From CAZDCD01 sp964503885 (GTDB taxonomy: Bacteria > Bacteroidota > Bacteroidia > Bacteroidales > UBA10428): a DNA stretch of 9,775 nt. Position numbers and translations under genes: made by a program. The notes beneath the pieces were generated by a model. That model was not told the DNA's origin. It ran no database searches and worked only from the letters and a program-made list of their open reading frames with translations. The stretch is from positions 1 through 9,775 of the forward strand of contig CAZDCD010000048.1 in assembly GCA_964503885.1 (NCBI GenBank), read 5' to 3'. Each line of letters opens with the position of its first letter. Position 1 is the first letter of the stretch. This document shows positions 1-6,015 of this stretch, one piece after another.

Positions 1-465
1 ACTTTGCCAAAACCAAATCCTGTAAAGTCCGCCTAAATAAAATCAAAATTATTACTGGATTATTGATAACAGGTTAATAATTTCGCTCTACAGAGTATAT
101 AGAACGTGTCCTAACTTAATTGTATTACTTTGATCCACAAAGTTACAAAAGTAGTAAAGACACTTATGGCACTCGGCCAAATCTTTTTTTTACGACTGAA
201 ATTTTTGGTAAGTAGTTACCGACCTCTTATCAGCCAATGTTAAATGAGATATGCTTACTCCAAGTGAGGCTTATGCAATAGGGGACAAATTACCTTAAAT
301 TGCCCATAAACCCTAGTCGCTTGGACTTTGAAGTGCGCAGGCCATAAAAATGCGGACAGAATCGGGTGAATTGCCATTTAGGCTATAGCAGCAGGCATAA
401 TGCGGAGGCTGTTAAGAATGGTAAGAGCGAGCTGGAGAAAAGTTTTTGGTTTCAGAAGAGGGGGA

Positions 466-524
466 TCACCTTCGCCAAGGCTTCGGTGGTCGAAGGGAGG
501 TCACCTTCGTTGAAGCTTCGGTGA
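466..524. repeat. two-copy CTTCG-rich intergenic direct repeat
   Basis: Two related 24-bp units start 35 bp apart, at 466-489 and 501-524. Both begin TCACCTTCG and end with GCTTCGGTG plus one base. The second unit is an imperfect palindrome: its outer ends TCACC and GGTGA pair, and an inner CTTC-GTT-GAAG can form a nested stem. The first has a similar but weaker design. Short GC-richer CTTCG/GGTGA elements like this stand out against the AT-rich surroundings and resemble dispersed intergenic repeats of Bacteroidota genomes (recalled, not searched). Open frames run through the unit and give arginine- and proline-rich short peptides, which I regard as artefacts. Confidence 0.55.
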
Positions 525-803
525 CTAAAACAAAATGGGTGTAAAACATTTAGAAAATGCATGCATTCTTATTTAAAGACTAAAAATAAGGCAGAAAGTT
601 CAATTGCCATCTTTAGCAGGGTGACAAATGCTTAATGTGATAAAATACAAGTATACTCCCTGATTGGCTTAATGACCAGTTAAGATGCACAAACTCATAA
701 GAGTACATTAAATTCTAACTGGATCTGATGGAATACTATTCTACTGTAAAATTTGTGGTTATTGATAGTATTTTTATTGAGTATTGTGCATATAAATAAT
801 AAT

Positions 804-831
804 AACCTGATTTAATCAGGAAGTGCAGGTT
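804..831 (+). promoter_or_regulatory. hairpin with alternative pairing in the FG-GAP gene leader
   Basis: CCTGATT (806-812) and AATCAGG (814-820) form a 7-bp perfect stem around one central T. AACCTG (804-809) can instead pair with CAGGTT (826-831), so two mutually exclusive stems are possible. The structure ends 23 bp before the ATG at 855. It has no following T-run, so an intrinsic terminator is unlikely. It could be an operator or a leader structure. No clear promoter can be assigned: TATTTTTA (769-776) resembles a -7 box, but the nearest TTTG (752-755) is only 13 bp upstream of it. Confidence 0.25.
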
Positions 832-854
832 GAAACAAGGTGTAGAACCTAAAA

Positions 855-2954
855 ATGAAACCTATGAAAATAATTATTACGCTAACAGCAGCAATGATAT
901 ATCTTTTTAACGGAGTTTCTTTAGCACAGGATTTTGAGGAAGTATATTTAGCTTACGACCCCGATAGTGCATTATTTGATAACTTCGGATTTTCAGTAGG
1001 TATTTCAGGAAATTACGCAGTAATGGGAGCTCCCTATGAAAGTGAAGATGTGACAGGAGAAAATACCATGTTATTTGCCGGATCAGCCTTTATCTTTGAA
1101 CGGGATGAAAATGGCAACTGGAATCTTGTTCAGAAAATCGTTGCTTCAGACCGTATTGATACCACAGCTTTTGGATATTCATTGAGTATTTCAGGAAATT
1201 ACATCATTCTGGGTGCACCTTATAACGATACCGATATCTCCGGAGAAAACTATATGCATTATGCCGGTAGCGCCTATATATTCAAAAGGAATGCATACGG
1301 TAACTGGCAGGAAATGCAAAAAATTGTTTCATCCGACAGGAATTCTGATGATCATTTTGGTTATTCTGTCTCTATATCAGATAACTACGCGGTTATTGGA
1401 GCTTATCGGGAAGATGAAGACAGCCTGGGATCAAATACAATATCAAACGCAGGATCGGTTTATATTTTTCAGCGCACTGAAAATGGTAGTTGGGACGAAA
1501 TGCAAAAAATTGTGAGTCCCGACAGACAGGAGAGTGATTATTTTGGAGAAGCTGTAAGCATTTCATGTCCATACCTAATCGTAGGTGCTGCCTCGGAAGA
1601 CGAAGATATTAACGGTGAGAATACTTTGGAAAACCCTGGCTCAGCTTATATATTTGAACTTGAAGGAAACCGATGGAATGAAGTTCAGAAAATTACAGCA
1701 GCTGTTAGAGCAAATTACGACTATTTTGGACATGCTGTAAGTGTTTCAGGTAACTTTGCCATTATCGGAGCCAGACTTGATAGTGAAGATGATGATGAAG
1801 CAAATTATAAAAAATGGGCAGGTGCCGCCTACATTTTCGAACGAAGCTTAAGCGGCACCTGGAATTTAACAAAGAAAATCGTAGCTTCTGACAGGAATGA
1901 GGAAGACCAGTTCGGTATTTCGGTGAGTATTTCAGGTAATGATGCCATTGTTGGTGCCAACTTTGAAGATGAGGATGTTCTGGGCAACAACACCATTGAG
2001 GATGCCGGTTCGGCCTATTTATTTCATCGTGATGAGGCCGGCAACTGGTTTGAGACACAGAAAATAGTAGCTTCAGATCGTGGTTTTATGGACTATGCCG
2101 GATGTTCGGTAGGTATCTGGGGTGATTATGCTGTATTGGGACGAGGCGATGAAAATTATGGTTATTGGGCCGGGGCAGCCAATATTTTTGAATCATGCAC
2201 TCCCGAAATTGATCCCGATCCGGATAACATTATTGAGAATGGCAATTTTGAAGCATGCATACTCTCACCCTGGTCGCTTTATCATACAGATTATCTCGGT
2301 GTGACAGCCAATGCCGTGCTTTTTGACGGAAAATGCACGGTCTCAGGAATTGCCCTTTCAGGCAGTCCGGAAAACTGGGATGTGCAGCTCAATCAGGAAT
2401 TTTCCTCAACACAAATTGATATGCTCGAAAAGGATTCTACTTATGTGCTTACATTTGATGCGCTCGCTGAATCTGACGAGAGGCAGTGCCGGATTTCATT
2501 TGAACAAAATGTTGATCCCTGGGCAAATATTATGAACGAATCAGTATTACTTGGTTCCGTCGCTAAATCGTATTCATTTGAGTTCGTTATGAGTTCAATT
2601 TATACTGACATGCAGCTTTCCTTGCAGGCAGGTCTTGAAACTTCGCCGGTTACATTCGATAATGTAAGACTGGTTAAGAAAGTCGGAGGAAGTACAACGG
2701 CTTTTGATCAGATAGAATCGAATAGGGTTCGCTTGTTTCCGAATCCGGTTTCTGATTATTTAAATATAATAGCAGAAGATGGTTCAACTGTAAAACTATA
2801 TACTGGTGCCGGTATTTTGATAAAAGAAGGCATCTCGACAAATGGCCAACTTATTTTTAATGTTACCGGATTGCCGGATGGTATTTATATTATCGAGATA
2901 GGTGAGAATAATAATCTTTTCGTTCACAAGGTAGTTATATCATCATATCAGTAA
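855..2954 (+). CDS. secreted seven-bladed FG-GAP repeat protein with T9SS sorting domain
   Basis: The 699-residue product is predicted to cross the inner membrane by a signal peptide (1-24, likely cut at SLA|Q) and the outer membrane by type IX secretion. Seven repeats begin near residues 44, 106, 168, 230, 291, 353 and 414, spaced 61-62. Most carry FGxSVSIS, then (V/I)(I/V)GA, an acidic DEDxxGxN loop, an AGSAYIF strand and QKIVxSDR. This fits a seven-bladed FG-GAP-type propeller (FG-GAP_2 style). Blade 7 is degenerate: it lacks FG and the acidic loop. Residues about 458-605 resemble a carbohydrate-binding jelly roll: it opens IIENGNFE and ends FDNVRLVKK, as in CBM4/9-like modules. Residues about 623-699 are a type A sorting domain with LFPNPVSDYLNI, then GLPDGIYIIEI and a final VHKVVI. 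No catalytic domain is visible, so adhesion or ligand binding at the surface is inferred. A second start at M4 (864) is possible; the chosen one gives a normal signal peptide. The ribosome-binding site is weak. Confidence 0.88.
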   Translation: MKPMKIIITLTAAMIYLFNGVSLAQDFEEVYLAYDPDSALFDNFGFSVGISGNYAVMGAPYESEDVTGENTMLFAGSAFIFERDENGNWNLVQKIVASDRIDTTAFGYSLSISGNYIILGAPYNDTDISGENYMHYAGSAYIFKRNAYGNWQEMQKIVSSDRNSDDHFGYSVSISDNYAVIGAYREDEDSLGSNTISNAGSVYIFQRTENGSWDEMQKIVSPDRQESDYFGEAVSISCPYLIVGAASEDEDINGENTLENPGSAYIFELEGNRWNEVQKITAAVRANYDYFGHAVSVSGNFAIIGARLDSEDDDEANYKKWAGAAYIFERSLSGTWNLTKKIVASDRNEEDQFGISVSISGNDAIVGANFEDEDVLGNNTIEDAGSAYLFHRDEAGNWFETQKIVASDRGFMDYAGCSVGIWGDYAVLGRGDENYGYWAGAANIFESCTPEIDPDPDNIIENGNFEACILSPWSLYHTDYLGVTANAVLFDGKCTVSGIALSGSPENWDVQLNQEFSSTQIDMLEKDSTYVLTFDALAESDERQCRISFEQNVDPWANIMNESVLLGSVAKSYSFEFVMSSIYTDMQLSLQAGLETSPVTFDNVRLVKKVGGSTTAFDQIESNRVRLFPNPVSDYLNIIAEDGSTVKLYTGAGILIKEGISTNGQLIFNVTGLPDGIYIIEIGENNNLFVHKVVISSYQ

Positions 2955-2977
2955 AAAGCAAACCGATGGTGGATCGC

Positions 2978-3076
2978 TGCGGAGAATAACCTCAATTATC
3001 TCCGCAAAACATACTGTGAATAATTTGTTATTGCGGAGAATAGGATGTATATTTACCGCATAATTTGCGGAGAATA
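2978..3076. promoter_or_regulatory. operator-like array of TGCGGAGA half-sites upstream of fic
   Basis: A 12-base element, TTGCGGAGAATA, occurs exactly at 3031-3042 and 3065-3076. A third forward copy, TGCGGAGAATAA, lies at 2978-2989. An inverted copy, TTATCTCCGCAA, lies at 2996-3007, one base shorter. A partial inverted copy, CCGCA, lies at 3056-3060. Orientation alternates (+, -, +, partial -, +), so neighbouring copies form inverted pairs with different spacers. The 3031 copy lies inside the promoter spacer and the 3065 copy covers the expected transcript start and Shine-Dalgarno. This is what a repressor site would look like. The best local candidate for the binder is the winged helix at the C-terminus of the Fic protein; that link is inference. 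The 2978/2996 pair could also form an RNA hairpin, but no T-run follows it. Confidence 0.65.
3024..3055 (+). promoter_or_regulatory. Bacteroidota-type promoter for fic
   Basis: TTTG (3024-3027) is followed after 20 nt by TATATTTA (3048-3055), matching 7 of 8 positions of the Bacteroidota -7 consensus TAnnTTTG, with -33 TTTG at the usual spacing. Transcription would begin near 3062, giving a short leader before the ATG at 3080. One TTGCGGAGAATA copy fills the spacer, so a bound protein would be expected to block polymerase. Confidence 0.5.
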
Positions 3077-3079
3077 TCC

Positions 3080-4183
3080 ATGTATATCTATCAAAACACT
3101 AGCTGGCCTAATTTTATATGGGACGACAAATCATTGCTAATGCCAATAAGCAAGGTAAGGAATTTACAGGGTAAATTGCTTGGCAAAATGGAGGCATTAG
3201 GTTTTTCCCTGAGAGAAGAAGCTATGCTGGAAACCTTGACTTTCGACGTTGTAAAATCAACCGAAATTGAAGGGAGAATTCTAAATCCAAGCCAGGTACG
3301 TTCATCAATAGCCAGGCGTCTTGGTATGGATATATCAGGTTTAATTCCATCCGATCGTAATGTAGATGGCATTGTTGAAATGATATTAGATGCAACTCAA
3401 AAATACAACCAGGCTTTAACAAAAGAAAGACTGTGTAATTGGCATGCTGCTTTGTTTCCAACAGGAAGAAAAGGCATGCATAAAATAACAGTTGCTGATT
3501 GGCGAAAAGATGAAAATGGACCCATGCAGGTAGTTTCAGGCCCAATTGGCAGAGAGAAAATACATTATCAGGCACCACCGGCAGAATTAGTAGATCATGA
3601 AATAAATAGTTTTTTAAATTGGTTCAATACTGAAATCACAATTGAACCGATAGTAAAATCAGGCCTTGCTCATTTATGGTTTGTTACAATACATCCATTT
3701 GATGACGGAAATGGAAGAATCACCCGGGCAATTGCAGATATGCAACTCGCCCGGGCTGATATGACCAATCAACGATTTTATAGTTTGTCTGCACATATTG
3801 AACATCAGAAAAAAGCGTATTACGATATTCTGGAAAAAACCCAAAAAGGATCAATGGATATTACAGGCTGGCTTCAGTGGTACTGTCAATGTTTAATCAA
3901 TGCCCTGGAGTCAACAGATGAAACTCTGGCAAAGGTATTGATAAAAGCAACGTTTTGGAAAAAGCATGCAGCAACTAGTATTAATGAACGACAAAGATTA
4001 ATGATCAATACATTATTGGATAACTTTTTCGGTAAGCTTAAGACATCAAAATGGGCTAAAATTACAAAATGCTCGCAGGATACTGCTTTACGAGATATTC
4101 AGGATCTGATGAAAAAAGGGATCTTAATGAAGGAATCCGGAGGAGGCAGAAGTACCAGTTATAAGTTAAATATTCTAAGGTAG
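3080..4183 (+). CDS. Fic family protein, DUF4172-like N-terminus, C-terminal winged helix
   Basis: The 367-residue protein is a probable AMP transferase that modifies hydroxyl side chains of target proteins. HPFDDGNGR (205-213), followed by ITR, matches the catalytic HPFx(D/E)GNGRxxR; H205 would be the general base. STEIEG (60-65) matches the inhibitory (S/T)xxxE(G/N) motif and sits before the Fic core, so this is class II, with E64 expected to block productive ATP binding. Residues 1-80 resemble DUF4172, common at the start of Bacteroidota Fic proteins. Residues about 300-365 form a winged helix with a recognition-helix-like SQDTALRDIQDLMKKGIL and a GGGRSTSYKL wing. There is no signal peptide or membrane segment, so it is cytoplasmic. 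I chose ATG 3080 over an upstream in-frame TTG at 3065, because GGAG (3069-3072) then lies 7 nt ahead as a Shine-Dalgarno and the TTG is part of the repeated operator element. The target protein is not evident, and there is no separate antitoxin gene beside it. Identification is firm; substrate and DNA binding are inferred. Confidence 0.93.
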   Translation: MYIYQNTSWPNFIWDDKSLLMPISKVRNLQGKLLGKMEALGFSLREEAMLETLTFDVVKSTEIEGRILNPSQVRSSIARRLGMDISGLIPSDRNVDGIVEMILDATQKYNQALTKERLCNWHAALFPTGRKGMHKITVADWRKDENGPMQVVSGPIGREKIHYQAPPAELVDHEINSFLNWFNTEITIEPIVKSGLAHLWFVTIHPFDDGNGRITRAIADMQLARADMTNQRFYSLSAHIEHQKKAYYDILEKTQKGSMDITGWLQWYCQCLINALESTDETLAKVLIKATFWKKHAATSINERQRLMINTLLDNFFGKLKTSKWAKITKCSQDTALRDIQDLMKKGILMKESGGGRSTSYKLNILR

Positions 4184-4283
4184 TCTGAAATTAATCTCCA
4201 AATTCTTATTAACGTGAGTTCAATATTAGAATTTCAATTCAAATGTGCTATATTGTTGTTAATGAGATATAACCGTGAAGCAT

Positions 4284-4447
4284 CTGCCTATCGGCAGACA
4301 GGGTTAAATGTGAATAGCCACGGGTGAAACCTGTGGCTGATATGTTGCTGATTATCTGGTTGAACCCCTTTAGGGTTCTGTTTTAGAGTTTGATGTAATA
4401 TCCCCGGATTTTATCCGGGGATATTCATATTTAACCCCTCCGGGGTT
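4284..4447. repeat. cluster of five hairpins, REP-like intergenic element
   Basis: Five inverted repeats lie in 164 bp. CTGCC/GGCAG is at 4284-4297 (loop TATC). AGCCACGGGT/ACCTGTGGCT is at 4316-4338 (loop GAA, one G-U pair). GAACCC/GGGTTC is at 4362-4378. AATATCCCCGGAT/ATCCGGGGATATT is at 4397-4425, a perfect 13-bp stem with loop TTT. AACCCC/GGGGTT is at 4433-4447, followed by a short TT. The stems are GC-rich in an AT-rich spacer. The last could end fic transcription, though its T-run is poor. Such clusters resemble the palindromic intergenic elements that REP-associated tyrosine transposases are thought to move; no transposase is present, so this is an inference from form only. The rest of the 4184-4608 spacer shows no gene. 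Confidence 0.7.
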
Positions 4448-4608
4448 TTCTCTGGAAGAGCATGTTAACCGGTAAGATTTTAAATACTCTTGATCATGCT
4501 GTATATGCCAAATAGTTTTAATTTATACTATATTCACGCTTATTAATAAAGATATTTAATATAGTGCAAATTATAAGATACAAATGTGTCTTATGATGTA
4601 CTTGCATT

Positions 4609-4827
4609 ACCTGGACAGCAGGTGCAATAGCCTCAAAATTTGACACTGCAAGACCGACAGTTTCAAAACATCTGCAACTACTCACCGAGTAGGAATTGCT
4701 TGAACAAGAGTAAAACGGCAGAGAGATCTACGACCATTTAAATTCCCAAAAAATAAAAGAAATAGCAGACTTTATTGAACCATTTCGAAAATTGTGGGTT
4801 TAAAGGTTTAATAAATTAGATACCATT
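4609..4827 (+). pseudogene. decayed ArsR/SdpR-like winged-helix regulator
   Basis: One reading frame gives TWTAGAIASKFDTARPTV, continuing SKHLQLLTE, then TAG (4690-4692), ELLEQE, TAA (4711-4713), NGREIYDHL and KIKEIADFIEPFRKLWV, TAA (4801-4803), RFNKLDTI. With the stops read through, this follows the ArsR-family pattern closely: an AIAxxFDxxRPTVSKHLxxL helix-turn-helix, the NGREIYYxL wing and the EIxxxxxxFRKxWxxRFNKLD tail seen in SdpR-like repressors. The second and third stops may come from single changes such as CAA to TAA. The N-terminus is missing in this frame; 4548-4570 may retain a frameshifted trace of an xDIFxAIAN start, but that is tentative. The three stops make a functional product very unlikely. 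Intact relatives repress small operons, often with SRPBCC-type genes. The DUF4256 gene begins about 100 bp downstream. Confidence 0.82.
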
Positions 4828-4931
4828 GGAATAACTTTTTATAGCGTAATAGTATATAGATCAATTACAATCAGAGACCAAATGCTGCAAATATCTACAT
4901 GTCAAGGCATGAATATGCAACATAACTGAAA

Positions 4932-5513
4932 ATGAATCGCATGAATCCTAAGGAAACAAAAAAGGAGTTCTCCCCAGCACAATGTGAAGAACTACTCAGC
5001 GCATTGAAAGCCCGTTTTGAGAAAAACATGAACCGCCATAAAGGTCTTGAATGGGCTAAAGTACAAGCAAAGCTGAGAGCCAATACTGAAAAACTGTGGT
5101 CACTCAATGAAATGGAAAGAACCGGCGGTGAACCGGATGTTGTTGATCATGATAAGAAGACGGGCGAATACATTTTTTATGATTGTTCAGCGGAAAGTCC
5201 CATAGGTCGCAGAAATGTTTGTTACGACCGTGAAGCGATGGAGGCAAGAAAAGAACATAAACCGGAGAATAACGCTGTGGATATGGCAGCTGCCATGGGC
5301 ATTGAGCTTTTAACCGAAGAACAATACCGGGAGTTGCAGGAACCTGGAAATTTCGATACGAAAACGTCGAGCTGGGTAAAAACACCTTCTGATATTAGAA
5401 AACTCGGCGGTGCCCTCTTTTGTGATCATCGCTACAACAATATCTTCTTGTATCACAACGGTGCAGCCTCTTATTATGCCGTCAGGGGATTCCGTGGCTC
5501 GCTAAGGATTTGA
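4932..5513 (+). CDS. DUF4256 family protein
   Basis: This 193-residue protein has the features I recall for DUF4256, a soluble family of about 185-190 residues with no established reaction. Conserved stretches are LLSALKARFEKNMNRH (about 23-38), GLEWAKVQAKL, the centre LWSLNEMERTGGEPDVV, then FYDCSAESPIGRRNVCYD, the GIELLTEEQYRELQ region, KTSSWVKTPSDIRKLGGALF and a C-terminal YHNGAASYYAVRGFRGSLR. It looks full length and has no signal peptide or membrane segment, so it is probably cytoplasmic. The start at 4932 has no clear Shine-Dalgarno; M4 (4941) is a possible alternative, and both lie just before the conserved part. Such genes can occur beside ArsR-type regulators (recalled), and here a dead one lies upstream, which suggests loss of its former control. 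Conserved cysteines and acidic residues are present, but I assign no function. Confidence 0.88.
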   Translation: MNRMNPKETKKEFSPAQCEELLSALKARFEKNMNRHKGLEWAKVQAKLRANTEKLWSLNEMERTGGEPDVVDHDKKTGEYIFYDCSAESPIGRRNVCYDREAMEARKEHKPENNAVDMAAAMGIELLTEEQYRELQEPGNFDTKTSSWVKTPSDIRKLGGALFCDHRYNNIFLYHNGAASYYAVRGFRGSLRI

Positions 5514-6015
5514 ATTTTATCCGGACAGCGAAGTGGGGTATTCCTTGTTACACGTTTCAGACCTGCCTGCCAGCCTTTCAGCTGGTAAACCGGTAGACGG
5601 GTGTTAACATGCTGTGGAGTGGGGAGGTAATAAGATTTTTAATGCATTTAACCTCTGCCGGTGAAATATACTTTTTACCTGTAACGGACGTCGCTATCGC
5701 GAAGTCCCTATAACTGAAATTATGTTAAATAGCAAAGCTATACGCAATTTCCTTTATAACCTTTAATTTGCCTTATAATGCTCATGCATTATGTTAAATT
5801 GTTTTGGAAATGAAAAAGCAGAAGGTCATTTATTTCCTGAAAGCAATTTTATAATTTTGGGCAAGGAGGGGAGGTGATTTTTATTGGAAACATAAGGTAA
5901 CACGCTTTTTGCGAAGCGGAGTGAAGTGAAATGGGTGTGTTTTTCGACTTTGCAATTGATCTATCCAAAAATAATTTTCTTCATGTAATGTGTAGGGCGC
6001 TGTTGAGGTAATCAA
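5514..6015. other. gene-free spacer between convergent genes
   Basis: About 500 bp separate the DUF4256 stop from the kinase stop, and I find no supportable gene. Just after DUF4256, CCAGC (5570-5574) and GCTGG (5581-5585) form a small perfect stem with a 6-nt loop but no T-run. A purine-rich stretch, GGGGAGGT, occurs at about 5620 and again near 5868, each followed by a T-rich run, so part of the spacer may be an old partial duplication. Around 5914-5932 there is a degenerate GCGAAGCGGAGTGAAGTG tract. No strong intrinsic terminator is visible for either gene. The structured part (5686-5800) is listed separately. Confidence 0.55.
5686..5800. repeat. hairpins and 12-bp direct repeat in the intergenic spacer
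   Basis: GGACGTCGC (5686-5694) pairs with GCGAAGTCC (5699-5707) around TATC with one G-A mismatch. TAGC-AAA-GCTA lies at 5730-5740. ATAATGC (5775-5781) pairs with GCATTAT (5786-5792) around TCAT. The 12-mer ATTATGTTAAAT occurs twice, at 5719-5730 and 5788-5799, 69 bp apart, each copy ending in GTTAAAT. The arrangement suggests a repeated mobile or recombination-type element rather than random spacer, but I cannot assign it to a known family. Confidence 0.45.

Larger units (their letters stand above)
1..854. other. gene-free left region with small palindromes
   Basis: I see no supportable gene here on either strand; every reading frame is short and lacks recognisable protein character. Small structures are present. 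ACTTTG (127-132) and CAAAGT (138-143) form a 6-bp inverted repeat. On the minus strand, 138-145 reads TAACTTTG, a perfect match to the Bacteroidota -7 box TAnnTTTG, but no -33 TTTG lies at the right distance and no ATG or GTG start codon follows to the left, so I do not call a promoter. AATGCATGCATT (556-567) is a perfect 12-bp palindrome. A duplicated CTTCG-rich element (466-524) and a hairpin before the next gene (806-820) are listed separately. The first 36 bases could be the tail of a reading frame ending in TAA at 34-36, but 11 codons are too few to judge. Confidence 0.6.

Noticed and set aside
1..36. Possible C-terminal tail of a gene ending at TAA 34-36
   Set aside because: Only 11 codons are visible and other frames are also open over this length; no family can be recognised.
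106..117. GTGTCCTAACTT as a second insertion-sequence end matching 9701-9716
   Set aside because: It is in the same orientation as the right-edge sequence, the match is short, and no transposase follows.
400..513. Short plus-strand frame beginning MRRLLRMVRASW and running through the CTTCG repeat
   Set aside because: The arginine- and proline-rich content comes from the intergenic repeat; there is no ribosome-binding site or family resemblance.
1762..2058. 98-codon minus-strand frame inside the FG-GAP gene
   Set aside because: It is a shadow of the real coding strand, rich in His, Cys and Arg with no domain pattern.
2142..2150. RGD tripeptide (residues 430-432) in the last propeller blade as an integrin-binding site
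   Set aside because: A three-residue match is expected by chance, and nothing indicates contact with animal cells.
2978..3006. Hairpin after the FG-GAP gene as an intrinsic terminator
   Set aside because: The stem is followed by AAAAC and not a T-run, and its arms are members of the fic half-site family.
3222..3578. 118-codon minus-strand frame inside fic, considered as an antitoxin
   Set aside because: It lies wholly antisense to the Fic core and has no antitoxin features; the inhibitory motif is within the Fic protein itself.
5810..5854. Small frame MKKQKVIYFLKAIL
   Set aside because: Only 14 codons, without a ribosome-binding site; AT-rich sequence readily yields such frames.
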